64,000 bases of DNA from Corydoras sp. C115 (GCA_019802505.1 JAFMOC010000228.1:752501-816500); one strand, 5' to 3'; shown: positions 9,837-20,948, counted from the first letter of the stretch. Numbers and translations: made by a program. Notes: generated from the sequence alone by a model not told the origin.

Positions 9837-10156
9837 CATTCATTTATTCATTCATTATTAGGGTCTCGGGGGGGTTCTCCATGCCCATCCAGGGGAGAAC
9901 GTTTCGGGCGCTGGGCAGACACACCCAGGACAGGGCGCCAATCTATTGCTGGGCACACACTCACTCACACACACACTCTATATGGGGCAATTTGGAGAAT
10001 TCAATTGACTTGATCCATGTTTTTGGAAACCAGAGAACCCGGAGGAAACCCACGTGGACACGGGGAGAACATGGAAACTCCCAGATGGGGATTCGAACCG
10101 GGAATCCCTAGTGCTGAGAGGAGAACATGCCAACCACTAAGCCACCGTGCCACCGA
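9837..10156 (-). mobile_element. SINE-A, internal deletion
   Basis: Lacks ACTGTGGGAGG in the core (TTTTTGGAAACCAGAG). Otherwise runs from the CATTCATT tail to the CCACCGTGCCACC head. Confidence 0.9.
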
Positions 10157-10175
10157 TACCTGATAATCACAAAAA

Positions 10176-10385
10176 TTAATACAAAACAGAAACCTTAGGC
10201 ACTAATGATGAACTTCCTCTGCATGGCCACAGGGTGGCGCTGTATTATTTGAGTCATTTTAATGGTCAATAAAAGCTACCTGAAGCTGTTATCACTAAAA
10301 TCAATACAATCCCTAAAAAGTTCTTTGCGCTAATAATGAACTTCCTCTGCATGACCACAAGGTGGTGCTGTTCTGCAGCAAATGG
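10176..10385. repeat. Imperfect direct repeat, period about 126
   Basis: The words GAACTTCCTCTGCATG and CCACAGGGTGGCGCTGT near 10211 recur near 10337 as GAACTTCCTCTGCATG and CCACAAGGTGGTGCTGT. Parts of the same sequence (GTCATTTTAAT, ACCTGAAGCT) also occur at 9800-9835. Confidence 0.65.
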
Positions 10386-10542
10386 GCGTGTAAGCGCTTA
10401 TGGCTGTGTTAAGCGCTGCATTCGCAGCTACTCTAGAAACTAAAACATTATTCTTCCTCCTTGTGAACGGGTTCCACCTGAACAGCAGTTGGGTTCTAGG
10501 AGTAAAAAAAGAACCTGATTTAATTGGATATAATGTTTACTT

Positions 10543-10571
10543 GGGCGGCACGGTGGCTTAGTGGTTGGCAT
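10543..10571 (+). mobile_element. Orphan SINE-A head
   Basis: Only the first 29 or so bases of SINE-A (GGGCGGCACGGTGGCTTAG and on to GGCATGT) are present, and unrelated sequence follows. LINE-driven SINE insertions usually lose the 5' end, not the 3' end. Confidence 0.8.
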
Positions 10572-10643
10572 GTACATTAATACACTACAATTAAACCCCG
10601 GGTTTCTAATTTAATTAACATTCACAAGTTATATCTTTATATA

Positions 10644-10955
10644 GGGCGGCACGGTGGCTTAGTGGTTAGCACGTTCTCCTCTCAGCACTAGGGATTCCCG
10701 GTTCGAATCCCCATCTGGGTGGAGTTTCCATGTTTCTCCCCGTGTCCACGTGGGTTTCCTCCGGGTTCTCCGGTTTCCTCCCACAGTCCAAAAACATGGA
10801 TTAGGTCAATTGAGTTCTCCAAATTGCCCCATACAGAGTGTGTCTGTGTGAGAGAGTGTGTGCCCAGTGATAGATTGGCGTCCTATCCTGGGTCTATCTG
10901 CCCAGCGCCCAAAACGTTCTCCCCTGGATGGACATGGGGAACCCCCCCCCCCATA
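10644..10955 (+). mobile_element. SINE-A, tail lost
   Basis: Complete head and body, broken off inside the C-tract (CCCCCCCCCATAATGG). A 60-base stretch upstream (10572-10632) recurs in reverse at 26098-26155, next to another SINE-A head. Confidence 0.9.
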
Positions 10956-10978
10956 ATGGGATGATTGGCTCTATATGG

Positions 10979-11330
10979 AGCGGCACGGTGGCTTAGTGGT
11001 TTAGCATGTTCTCCTCTCAGTGCTAGGGGTTCCCGGTTCGAATCCCAATCTGGGTGGAGTTTCCATGTTCTCCCCGTGTCCGCGTGGGTTTCCTCCGGGT
11101 TCTCCGGTTTCCTCCCACAGTCCAAAAACATGGATCAAGTCAATTGAATTCTCCAAATTGCCCCATATAGAGTGTGTCTGTGTGAGTGAGTGTGTGCCCA
11201 ACGATAGATTGGCGCCCTGTCCTGGGTGTATCTGCCCAGCGCCCGAAACGTTCTCCCCTGGATGGGCATGAGGAACCCCCCCCCCCCCCCCCGCGACCCT
11301 GATATAGGATAAAGCAGAAGATACTGGATG
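10979..11330 (+). mobile_element. SINE-A, full length
   Basis: Head GCGGCACGGTGGCTTAG through tail AAGCAGAAGATACTGGATGG, with a C-tract of about 16. Confidence 0.92.
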
Positions 11331-11820
11331 GATAATGTTTACAATTATGTCATAAGTGGTTCAGTAAGACACTCGCTATCACAGTAAGTAACATCAGAAC
11401 TCTTAAGTATTCCGATAAGTTCTTACAGCTCAGGTTCTAAAGCCAGTGATCTGTAAAACTTTGCGCACACAGCGATCTGCAGTCCTTTCCAGACGTTATG
11501 CTTCACCCGCTTGCAGCCTTTGATCAAATACCAAATGGACCAAGCCTCATTCGCCGGGTTCCCATGTGCCAGGCGATCTGCATGTGAATGGGCTCTTGTT
11601 CTCTGCTTTTGGCTCGCTTGTTCTGTTCCATAAGGCTCTCAAAGAGACGTTCTGAAAGCAGCTTCTCGGGTTTTGCCGCACAATCCAGAGTCTATGGCGT
11701 GATTTCGTCAATGAGCTCTGTTAACGCAAAATATAATTTATTCTTGATGACATTTCCATAAAGTTAAGAACATGTTGATGTTGGGGAGTGTTAAATAAAT
11801 AGTTTAGTGTAATATCAATA
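11331..11820. other. Unassigned unique sequence
   Basis: About 490 bases with no repeat in common with the rest of the window and no supported coding frame. Confidence 0.4.
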
Positions 11821-11823
11821 GTT

Positions 11824-11930
11824 CATCCATTATCTTCGGCTTTATGCTGTACTAGGGTGGCGGGGGGGGGGGGGGGAGGTTCGAATCCCCATCTGGGTGG
11901 AGTCTCCATGTTCTCCCCGTGTCCCCGAGT
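11824..11930. mobile_element. Chimeric SINE-A fragment
   Basis: A - strand tail (CCATTATCTTCGGCTTTATG) and G-tract pass directly into a + strand mid-section (AGGTTCGAATCCCCATCTGG to CTCCCCGTGTCC). The switch is at the G-tract. Confidence 0.8.
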
Positions 11931-12000
11931 TGAGTGTTTCTGTATGGTGTTCGTTGATCTCCTGAGATCTTCATGCAGAACAGTCGCTGGAGTTACGCGA

Positions 12001-12102
12001 TATTAGGGTCGTGGGGGGGGTTCCCCATGCCCATCCAGGGGAGAACGTTTCGGGCGCTGGGCAGATACACCCAGGACAGGGCACCAATCTATCGCTGGGC
12101 AA
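12001..12102 (-). mobile_element. SINE-A fragment
   Basis: Only the C-tract and body (TTAGGGTCGTGGG to CTATCGCTGGGC) remain. Confidence 0.85.
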
Positions 12103-12174
12103 CTCAGAGAACCGTTCTGTACAATTGCTCTGAAAACCACATGGCTGTAAAAAGAAACAAAAGATATCTTGTTA

Positions 12175-12208
12175 TGGCATCATCTTCTGCTTAATGCTAC
12201 ACTAGGGT

Positions 12209-12246
<38 letters not shown>

Positions 12247-12293
12247 GGGGGGGGGTTAGGTTCCTCATGCCCATCCAGCGGAGAACATTTCAG
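12175..12293 (-). mobile_element. Old SINE-A fragment with (TG)n
   Basis: CATCTTCTGCTTAATGCTAC and CCTCATGCCCATCCAGCGG identify a diverged tail and body. A TG run followed by poly-G (12211-12255) has grown at the C-tract position. Confidence 0.7.
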
Positions 12294-12399
12294 TAACTTT
12301 AGACCAAGACTTGTAACACACACAGAACCAAACTAAAGTCCACTTTGTCCTTACAGAGAAGTTACTTACACAAAGATTTTTTATTAATATGTCCATATG

Positions 12400-12424
12400 T
12401 GGCGGCACGGTGGCTTAGTGATTA
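12400..12424 (+). mobile_element. Orphan SINE-A head
   Basis: GGCGGCACGGTGGCTTAGTG followed by ATTAAC, then the minisatellite begins abruptly. Confidence 0.75.
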
Positions 12425-12429
12425 ACCTT

Positions 12430-14866
12430 AGAGAGAGCAGATGCTGGTTGAGGAGCAGAGGGAGCAGATGTTGGTTTAGGAGCAGAGGGAGAAGATGTAG
12501 GTTGAGGAGCAGAGGGAGCAGATGCTGGTTGAGGAGCAGAGGGAGAAGATGCTGGTTCAGGAGCAGATGTTGGTTGAGGAGCAGAGGGAGCAGATGCTGG
12601 TTCAGGAGCAGAGGGAGAAGATGTAGGTTGAGGAGCAGAGGGAGCAGATGCAGGTTGAGGAGCAGATGCTGGTTCAGGAGCAGAGGGAGAAGATGTAGGT
12701 TGAGGAGCAGAGGGAGCAGATGCAGGTTGAGGAGCAGATACTGGTTCAGGAGCAGAGGGAGCAGATGCAGGTTCAGGAGCAGATGTTGGTTGAGGAGCAG
12801 AGGGAGCAGATGCTGGTTGAGGAGCAGAGGGAGCAGATGCAGATTGAGGAGCAGAGGGAGCAGATGCAGGTTAAGGACCAGATGTTGGTTGAGGAGCAGA
12901 GGGAGCAGATGCAGGTTAAGGAACAGATGTTGGTTGAGGAGCAGAGGGAGCAGATGCTGGTTCAGGAGCAGAGGGAGCAGGTGCAGGTGGAGGAGCAGAG
13001 GGAGCAGGTGCAGGTGGAGGAGCAGAGGGAGCAGATGCTGGTTCAGGAGCAGAGGGAGCAGATGCTGGTTCAGGAGCAGAGGGAGCAGGTGCAGGTGGAG
13101 GAGCAGAGGGAGCAGATGCAGGTTAAGGAACAGATGTTGGTTGAGGAGCAGAGGGAGCAGATGCAGGTGGAGGAGCAGATGCAGGTGGAGGAGCAGATGC
13201 AGGTGAAGGAGCAGAGGGAGCAGATGCAGGTTAAGGAACAGATGTTGGTTCAGGAGCAGAGGGAGCAGATGCAGGTGGAGGAGCAGATGCAGGATGAGGA
13301 GCAGATGCAGGTGGAGGAGCAGAGGGAGCAGATGCAGGTGGAGGAGCAGATGCAGGATGAGGAGCAGATGCAGGTGGAGGAGCAGAGGGAGCAGATGCTG
13401 GTTCAGGAGCAGAGGGAGCAGATGCAGGTGGAGGAGCAGAGGGAGCAGATGCTGGTTCAGGAGCAGATGCTGGTTCAGGAGCAGAGGGAGCAGATGCTGG
13501 TTCAGGAGCAGAGGGAGCAGATGCAGGTGGAGGAGCAGAGGGAGCAGATGCTGGTTCAGGAGCAGAGGGAGCAGATGCAGGTGGAGGAGCAGATGCTGGT
13601 TCAGGAGCAGAGGGAGCAGATGCAGGTGGAGGAGCAGATGCAGGTGGAGGAGCAGAGGGAGCAGATGCAGGTGGAGGAGCAGATGCTGGTTCAGGAGCAG
13701 AGGGAGCAGATGCAGGTGGAGGAGCAGAGGGAGCAGATGCAGGTGGAGGAGCAGAGGGAGCAGATGCAGAGGGAGCAGATGCAGGTGGAGGAGCAGAGGG
13801 AGCAGATGCTGGTTCAGGAGCAGAGGGAGCAGATGCAGGTGGAGGAGCAGAGGGAGCAGATGCAGAGGGAGCAGATGCAGAGGGAGCAGATGCAGGTGGA
13901 GGAGCAGATGCAGGTGGAGGAGCAGAGGGAGCAGATGCAGGTGGAGGAGCAGATGCAGGTGGAGGAGCAGATGCAGGTGGAGGAGCAGAGGGAGCAGATG
14001 CAGGTGGAGGAGCAGAGGGAGCAGATGCAGAGGGAGCAGATGCAGGTGGAGGAGCAGATGCAGGTGGAGGAGCAGAGGGAGCAGATGCAGGTGGAGGAGC
14101 AGATGCAGGTGGAGGAGCAGAGGGAGCAGATGCAGGTGGAGGAGCAGATGCAGGTGGAGGAGCAGAGGGAGCAGATGCAGGTGGAGGAGCAGAGGGAGCA
14201 GATGCAGAGGGAGCAGATGCAGGTGGAGGAGCAGAGGGAGCAGATGCAGAGGGAGCAGATGCAGGTGGAGGAGCAGATGCAGGTGGAGGAGCAGAGGGAG
14301 CAGATGCAGGTGGAGGAGCAGATGCAGGTGGAGGAGCAGAGGGAGCAGATGCAGGTGGAGGAGCAGATGCAGGTGGAGGAGCAGAGGGAGCAGATGCAGG
14401 TGGAGGAGCAGATGCAGGTGGAGGAGCAGAGGGAGCAGATGCAGGTGGAGGAGCAGAGGGAGCAGATGCAGAGGGAGCAGATGCAGGTGGAGGAGCAGAG
14501 GGAGCAGATGCAGAGGGAGCAGATGCAGGTGGAGGAGCAGATGCAGGTGGAGGAGCAGAGGGAGCAGATGCAGGTGGAGGAGCAGAGGGAGCAGATGCAG
14601 GATGAGGAGCAGAGGGAGCAGATGCAGGATGAGGAGCAGAGGGAGCAGATGCAGGTGGAGGAGCAGAGGGAGCAGATGCAGGTGGAGGAGCAGATGCAGG
14701 TGGAGGAGCAGAGGGAGCAGATGCAGGATGAGGAGCAGATGCAGGATGAGGAGCAGAGGGAGCAGATGCAGGATGAGGAGCAGAGGGAGCAGATGCAGGT
14801 GGAGGAGCAGATGCAGGTGGAGGAGCAGAGGGAGCAGATGCAGGATGAGGAGCAGACAGGCTGAAC
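12430..14866 (+). repeat. 18/27-bp minisatellite (VNTR), 2.4 kb
   Basis: Built from an 18-base module (ATGCAGGTGGAGGAGCAG) and an optional 9-base module (AGGGAGCAG). The 5' third is diverse (GGTTGAGG, GGTTCAGG, GTTAAGGA variants), while the 3' two thirds are nearly uniform. Because the period is a multiple of three and the unit lacks stops, several frames stay open on both strands. One + frame (12720-14864) would give 714 residues of MQVEEQ/REQ repeats. There is no start context, unique domain or conserved flank, so I treat it as noncoding. It lies in arhgap27 intron 1. Confidence 0.9.
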
Positions 14867-14869
14867 TGG

Positions 14870-15110
14870 TGAGTGCAGTTGATGCCGCGCGGCGGCGCTG
14901 TAAGGGTTAACGCTGTTGAACACTCCTCCCCGCGGCGCGGACAGAGCTGCTACCTGTTTTCCTCTCTCCTATCCCGGCTGTCCCGGCTGCGCTGAGCTCC
15001 GCTCCAGACTCGAACCCGCGTTAATACAATAACACAGAACCGAACCCGAATTCATTCAGAACCGAATCCGAAGCTCCGAAGCCCCGGCTGCACGGTACGT
15101 TCCGCGTTTG
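14870..15110 (+). promoter_or_regulatory. CpG-rich segment, possible internal promoter
   Basis: Dense in CpG (GATGCCGCGCGGCGGCG, CCCCGCGGCGCGGAC), free of SINEs, and ends with the donor-like CACG/GTACGT at 15094/15095. It could be an alternative first exon of arhgap27 downstream of the SH3 exon. A transcript from here would splice to exon 2, where the first in-frame ATG is at 49373, between WW1 and WW2. No core promoter motif is certain. Confidence 0.35.
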
Positions 15111-15429
15111 TTCTTTATGTTTTATTAGTTCGTTAACTCTGATGTGAAGCACGTTAGAACTCAGCTCTAGTTCTGTTTACGTTTTTAAAGAACAATTTTC
15201 AGTTTTATCGCCGCGTTTTCGTCTGTAATTCACTTTGTCGTGCCTCTCACCTCACATTACAATTTAATTTAACCTACTAACTACTGATGGGCATTCCGAC
15301 TCTTTTCAGAGAGCCGGTTCTTTTGCCTCGGCTCTTTACAAAGATCCGGCTCTTTCGGCTCCCAAGTTGCTCCCTTGACTTTTTTTAGTAACTTAATTCA
15401 GTTTATTACCAAATCACGTGGAAAATGAC

Positions 15430-15487
15430 TTCCATCCATTATCTTCTGCTTTATCCTCTATTAGGGTCGCGGGGGGGGGGGGGGGGT

Positions 15488-15525
<38 letters not shown>

Positions 15526-15810
15526 TTCCCCATGCCCATCCAGGGGAGAACATCTCAGATGGGCAGATACACCCAGGACAGGACACCAATCTATCACTGG
15601 GCACACACTCACTCACACAGACACACTCTATATGGGGCAATTTGGAGAACTCAATTGACCTTGATCCATGTTTTTGGACTGTGGGAGGAAACCGGAGAAC
15701 CCGGAGGAAACCCACGCGGACACGGGGAGAACATGGAAACTCCACCCAGATGGGGATTCGAACCGGGAATCCCTAGTGCTGAGAGGAGAACATGCCAACC
15801 ACTAAGCCCC
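15430..15810 (-). mobile_element. SINE-A with expanded G-tract, head lost
   Basis: The G-tract (15471-15523) is about 50 bases. The copy ends at CCACTAAGCCCC, before the head terminus. Confidence 0.9.
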
Positions 15811-15853
15811 TCTTGCTTTTCTTTTATCTTTTAACTGAACTGATAAATAAACG

Positions 15854-16190
15854 GCGGCACGGTGGCTTAGTGGTTGGCATGTTCTCCTCTCAGCACTAGG
15901 GATTCCCGGTTCGAATCTCCATCTGGGTGGAGTTTCCATGTTCTCCCAGTGTCTGCGTGGGTTTCTTCCGGGTTCTCCGGTTTCCTTCCGGTTTCCTCCC
16001 ACAGTCCAAAAACATGGAACAAGTCAATTGAATTCTCCAAATTGCCCCAAATATAGAGTGTGTATGTGTGAGTGAGTGTGTGTCCAGTGATAGATTGGCG
16101 CCCTGTCCTGGGTGTATCTGCCCAGCGCCTGAGACGTTCTCCCCTGGATGGGCATGGGGAACACCCCCCCCCCCCGCAATAGAGGATGAA
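15854..16190 (+). mobile_element. SINE-A, near full length
   Basis: Contains a small internal duplication in the core (CCGGTTTCCTTCCGGTTTCC). The tail is scrambled (GCAATAGAGGATGAATAATAG). Confidence 0.9.
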
Positions 16191-16297
16191 TAATAGACCC
16201 TAATGAATGAATGATAAATAAACAGTTGGAATTTGACTCTGCAGGTTGTTTGTGGAGTCGACTCGATATGAAGTTTTAATTCTGCACCGTCTACACT

Positions 16298-16320
16298 GTG
16301 TGTGTGTGTGTGAGTGTGTG

Positions 16321-16379
<59 letters not shown>
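16298..16379. repeat. (TG)n microsatellite
   Basis: About 80 bases of TG with two GAG interruptions. Confidence 0.95.
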
Positions 16380-16381
<2 letters not shown>

Positions 16382-16687
16382 CCCCTCCTCTCCTGCTCAG
16401 TGCAGATCCACACATCGGCTCCCGATCAATTACCCGGCTCTCTTCGTTCACTTCAAAGAGTCGACTCTTCAAAGAACCGACTCATCACTACTACAAAGTA
16501 CGTCAAAGTACTACGTAGTCATGGCGACGGGTCGACTCGCCGGCTGCTCATTAACATACTAGTTAGTATGGTGGTTAGTGTTTTTCTCTTCGGGCTTAGT
16601 GTATTGTTGTTTTCTAAAGGCTGCTCCGGCTGGTTTGCGCCCAAAGTTCTGTCACCATGGTGATCAGGGGTCCAAATGTGGCCCAGC

Positions 16688-16711
16688 CGGGGGGGGGGGG
16701 GGGGGGGGGGT

Positions 16712-16760
<49 letters not shown>
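16688..16760. repeat. Poly-G tract
   Basis: More than 70 bases of G with one T. Unlike the other G-tracts in this window, no SINE-A sequence is recognisable on either side. Confidence 0.9.
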
Positions 16761-16762
<2 letters not shown>

Positions 16763-16892
16763 TTTAGTTCATGGTGGATGAGCTGATTACAAAATCAGCA
16801 GGTTCGGGATTGGGGATGATGGGGTTGCTGTGAGCAGGTCTGTGGGTGGGATTTTGGAAAGTTTCCGATATGTAGGTTACAAGTTATTAGAT

Positions 16893-17038
16893 CGAGGGTG
16901 GCAGGGTGGCAGGGTGGCATAGTGGTTGGCATGTCTGCCTCTCAGGTTCTCAGGATCCAGGTTCGAATCCTCATCTGGGGTGGTTTCCTCCTGAATGGCT
17001 TTCCATGCTGCCCTTATATAAAGTGTGTGTCTGTGTCT

Positions 17039-17080
<42 letters not shown>

Positions 17081-17190
17081 ACACTGATTGGCAGCATGTC
17101 CTGGGTGTATCTGCCAAGCGTCCGAAACGTTCCCCCCTGGTTGGGCATGGAGAACCTTTCCCCCCAGCAGGATCAAATAGCTGAAGATAA
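16893..17190 (+). mobile_element. Diverged SINE-A relative
   Basis: Head GGTGGCATAGTGGTTGGC and B-box GGTTCGAATCC are clear. The core is shortened (GGTTTCCTCCTGAATGGC) and a TG run (17024-17078) replaces the spacer. Confidence 0.8.
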
Positions 17191-17243
17191 TGAAATAAGA
17201 TGTGAAAAGTAACATATATTAAATATAAATATATAACATTTTA

Positions 17244-17592
17244 GGGCGGCACGGTGGTTTAGTAGTTGGCATGTTCTCCTCTCAGCGCTAGGGATTCCCG
17301 GTTTGAATCCCCATCTGGGTGGAGTTCCCATGTTCTCCCCGTGTCCGCATGGGTTTCCTCCGGGTTCTCCGGTTTCCTCCCACAGTCCAAAAACATGGAT
17401 CAAGTCAATTGAGTTCTCCAAATTGCCCCATATAGAGTGTGTCTGTGTGAGTGAGTGTGTGCCCAGTGATGGATTGGCGCCCTGTCCTGGGTGTATCTGC
17501 CCAGCGCCCGAAACTTTCTCCCCTGGATGGGCATGGGGAACCCCACCGCGACCCTAATAGAGGATAAAGCGGAAGATAATGAATGAATGAAT
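17244..17592 (+). mobile_element. SINE-A, full length
   Basis: Head GGGCGGCACGGTGGTTTAG through tail GATAATGAATGAATGAAT, with a short C-tract interrupted by A. Confidence 0.93.
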
Positions 17593-17602
17593 ATTACATT
17601 TT

Positions 17603-17856
17603 AAGGTGGCATGGTGGTGTAGTGGTTAGCACATCCACCTCTCAGCACTGTGATGTGGGTTTCCTCTGGGTCCCTCCAACAATCCAAAAACATGGATTCA
17701 AGAAGGGAAATTGCCCCTAATAGTAATTTGAAATTGAAATAGAAATTGCCCCTAATAGTGTGTGTGTGAGTGTGTGTGGCGCTCTGTCCTGGTTGTGCCC
17801 AGTGCCCAGAATGTTCTCCCTTTACGACCCTAGTAGAGGATTATTGGGAGATAATG
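17603..17856 (+). mobile_element. Highly diverged SINE-A relative
   Basis: AAGGTGGCATGGTGGTGTAG head and CCAAAAACATGGATTCAAG core survive. The body is reduced and contains a repeated AATTGCCCCTAATAGT. Confidence 0.7.
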
Positions 17857-17878
17857 TTTCCAAGATATAGATTACATG

Positions 17879-18217
17879 TCATTATCTTCCGCTTTATCCT
17901 CTGTTAGGGTCGTGGGGGGGTTCCCCATGCCCATCCAGGGGAGAACGTTTCGGGCGCTGGGCAGATACACCCAGGACAGGGCGCCAATCTATCGCTGGGC
18001 ACACACTCACTCACACAGACACACTCTATATGGGGCAATTTGGAGAACTCAATTGACTTGATCCATGTTTTTGGACTGTGGGAGGAAACCGGAGAACCCG
18101 GAGAAAACCCATGCGGACACGGGGAGAACATGGAACCTCCACCCAGATTGGGATTCGAAGCGGGAATCCCTAGTGCTGAGAGGAGAACATGCCAACCACT
18201 AAGCCAGCATGCCGCCC
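17879..18217 (-). mobile_element. SINE-A, full length
   Basis: CATTATCTTCCGC tail to CCAGCATGCCGCCC head. Confidence 0.92.
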
Positions 18218-18245
18218 TAGATTTTTGTTAGTCTGTCTTTGAACA

Positions 18246-18287
<42 letters not shown>
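18246..18287. repeat. (CA)n microsatellite
   Basis: About 40 bases of uninterrupted CA. Confidence 0.95.
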
Positions 18288-18448
18288 CCATCCACCTGCA
18301 ACAGGACCTAGTGTAAATATGTTTTTCAAATGGAATTAAACATGGCAAGCACCTTAACACAATGACACAATACCGATGGGAGTGTCTCTAATTACACACT
18401 ACTCTCTTGTGTAAACTTGTGCTTATTAATATTAATTAATATAAAAGG

Positions 18449-18585
18449 GCCAGTGATAGATTGGTGTCCTGTCCTGGGTGTATCTGCCCAGCGCCCGAAA
18501 CGTTCTCCCCTGGATGGGCATGGAGAACCCCCCCGAGACCCTAATAGAGGATAAAGCGGGAGATAATGAATGAATGGATGGATAT
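18449..18585 (+). mobile_element. SINE-A 3' fragment
   Basis: Begins at CCAGTGATAGATTGG and keeps body, C-tract and tail. Confidence 0.88.
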
Positions 18586-18679
18586 AAGAGGACGATTATT
18601 TCTCTATACCCATCATCTACAAATGATTTGACGTGACAAAGAGATGTTCACTGTGACGCTGGAAGTAATAATAATAAAC

Positions 18680-19015
18680 GGGTGGCTTAGTGGTTGGCAT
18701 GTTCTCCTCTCAGCGCTAGGGATTCCTGGTTTGAATCCCAATCTGGGTGGAGTTTCCATGTCCTCCCCATGTCCGTGTGGGTTTCCTCCGGGTTCTCCGG
18801 TTTCCTCCCACAGTCCAAAAACATGGATCAAGTCAATTGAATTCTCAAAATTGCCCCATATAGAGTGTGTCTGTGTGAGTGAGTGTGTGCCCAGCGATAG
18901 ATTGGCGCCCTGTCCTGGGTGTATCTGCCCAGCGCCCGAAACGTTCTCCTTTGGATGGGCATGGGGAACCCCACCGCGACCCTAATAGAGGATAAAGCGG
19001 AAGATAATGGATGGA
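18680..19015 (+). mobile_element. SINE-A, head slightly trimmed
   Basis: Begins GGGTGGCTTAGTGG and ends in a tail merging with an (AAT)n run (19014-19040). Confidence 0.9.
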
Positions 19016-19040
19016 ATAATAATAATAATAATAATAATAA

Positions 19041-19400
19041 GGGCGGCACTGTGGCTTAGTGGTTGGCATGTTCTCCTCTCAGCACTAGGGATTCCCGGTT
19101 CGAATCCCTTTCTGGGTGGAGTTTCCATGTTCTCACCGTGTCTGCGTGGGTTTCCTCCGGGTTCTCCGGTTTCCTCCCACAGTCCAAAAACATGGATCAA
19201 GTCAATTGAATTCTCAAAATTGCCCCATATAGAGTGTGTGTGTGTGTGAGTGAGTGTGTGCCCAGCAATGGATTGGCGCCCTGTACTGGGTGTATCTGCC
19301 CAGCGCCCGAGACGTTCTCCACTGGATGGGCATGGGGAACCCCCCCGTGACCCTAATATAGGATAAAGTGGGAGATAATGAATGAATAATGAATGAATAA
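19041..19400 (+). mobile_element. SINE-A, full length
   Basis: Directly follows the (AAT)n run. Ends GATAATGAATGAATAATG. Confidence 0.92.
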
Positions 19401-19451
19401 TAATAATAACAAGCCCCTTCTCTTGTTATGATGTTTCCTGCAAATAGTAAT

Positions 19452-19709
19452 TAAGGGCGCTGGGCAGATACACCCAGGACAGGGTGCCAATCTATCACTG
19501 GACACACACTCACTCACACACACACACTCTATATGGGGCAATTTGGAGAATTTATTTGAGCTTGATCCTTGTTTTTTGGACTGTGGGAGGAAACCGGAGA
19601 ACCCGGAGGAAACCCACGCGGACACGGGGAGAACAACAGATTGGGATTCGAACCGGGAATCCCTAGTGCTGAGAGGAGAACATGCTAACTTCTAAGCCAG
19701 CGTGCTGCT
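19452..19709 (-). mobile_element. SINE-A, tail side missing
   Basis: Begins at AGGGCGCTGGGCAG. A deletion in the core joins GGGGAGAACA to ACAGATTGGG. Confidence 0.88.
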
Positions 19710-19984
19710 TTCTGATTTCTCATTATTGTGTATTTATCTCGTCTGTTGTGATTCAGCATGCGTTCTGAAGCAGCTGTTTCAGTGCAGTACATCCGTGGCA
19801 GTGTGGAACCATGCAGCAGAACCGCTCTGACTGGTAGAATGTGTCTGCATGTGGGTTTCCTTGTTCGGATGGAATGTGTTAACCTGAAGGAAGTGCTTAT
19901 CTTATTTTAGCCTCTTCATTTTGTTTTGGTGACATTGTGTTGTGGCACAAATCATTTTTTTAATAAACATATTCTTTTAAACAC

Positions 19985-20270
19985 TCATTCATTCATTATC
20001 TCCCGCTTTATCCTCTATTAGGGTCGCAGTGGGGTTCCCCATACCCATCCAGGGGAGAACGTTTCGGGCGCTGGGCAGATACACCCAGGACAGGGCGCCA
20101 ATCTATCACTGGGCACACTCACTCACACAGACACACTCTATATGGGGCAATTTGGAGAATTCAATTGACTTGACCCATGTTTTTGGACTTTTGGGGGAAA
20201 CCGGAGAACCCGGAGGAAACCCACGCGGACACGGGGAGAACATGCTAACCTTTAAGCCACCGTGCCGCCT
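19985..20270 (-). mobile_element. SINE-A with internal deletion
   Basis: GGGGAGAACATG is joined directly to CTAACCTTTAAGCC, removing the B-box region. Confidence 0.9.
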
Positions 20271-20356
20271 TGCTCAAGGTCCCACACCAGTAATTTCAGT
20301 GGACCCCCAACCTTCAGTTTGACAGCCAAACACTTTAACCGCGAGCTACCACACAC
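20271..20356 (-). mobile_element. SINE-C fragment
   Basis: Second tRNA-derived SINE family, defined by a B-box read as GGTTCAAATCCC on its sense strand and the phrase TTGCTCAAGG. Here only the head half is present, abutting SINE-A. Confidence 0.7.
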
Positions 20357-20469
20357 CATATATGGACACATGTATATATGGGCTGAGCTTTGGTCCTCAC
20401 AAGGTGTATTATTTTTTACACAAACAAAACCAGGGAGTTTTCTTGCTTTTGGTTTGTTTTTGGAGGATT

Positions 20470-20470
<1 letters not shown>

Positions 20471-20518
<48 letters not shown>

Positions 20519-20530
20519 TTTGTGTGTGTT
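20471..20530. repeat. (TG)n microsatellite
   Basis: TG run with TTTG interruptions at its 3' end. Confidence 0.95.
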
Positions 20531-20566
20531 TTCCCTATACAAATCAATACAGGTACTTTAATACCG

Positions 20567-20712
20567 GTACTGGGTGTGGTAGCTCAGTGGTTAGGGTGTT
20601 GGGTTATCAATCTGAAGGTTGGGGGTTCAAATCCCAGGTCCACTGAAGTTACCAATGTGGGTTCTCGAGCAAGACCCTTAACCCTCATTGCTCCAGGGGG
20701 CGCTGTACCAAC
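20567..20712 (+). mobile_element. SINE-C, 3' truncated
   Basis: tRNA-like head with A-box GGTAGCTCAGTGG and B-box GGTTCAAATCCC. Ends at GGGGGCGCTGTACC. Confidence 0.85.
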
Positions 20713-20741
20713 CCTGTGTTCTGACTTTCTGTATTTGTAAG

Positions 20742-20948
20742 TCCATCCATTCATTATCTTCCGCTTTATCCTCTATTAGGGTGGTGGGGTGGTTCCCCAT
20801 GCCCATCCAGGGGAGAACGTCTCGGGGCGCTGGGCAGATACACCCAGGACAGGGCGCCAATCTATCACTGGGCACACACTCACTCACACAGACACACTCT
20901 ATATGGGGCAATTTGGAGAATTCAATTGACTTGATCCATGTTTTTGAC
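20742..20948 (-). mobile_element. SINE-A, head missing
   Basis: Ends at CCATGTTTTTGAC. A + strand SINE-A starts about 20 bases later. Confidence 0.9.

Larger units (their letters stand above)
15283..16495. mobile_element. Possible non-autonomous hAT-like element with nested SINEs
   Basis: The left side has CTACTGATGGGC and GAGAGCCGGTTC / CCGGCTCTTT words. The right side ends with the roughly inverted words AGAGTCGACTC, GAACCGACTCATCACTA. This GAGCCGGCTC / TGATG end pattern is common in fish hAT elements. Two SINE-A copies and a TG run fill the interior. The boundaries and TSD are not clear. Confidence 0.4.

Noticed and set aside
12720..14864. A 714-codon open reading frame of MQVEEQ/REQ repeats, coiled-coil-like
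   Set aside because: The repeat period is a multiple of three and lacks stops in several frames on both strands. There is no unique domain, start context or exon structure, and the array is a minisatellite inside intron 1.
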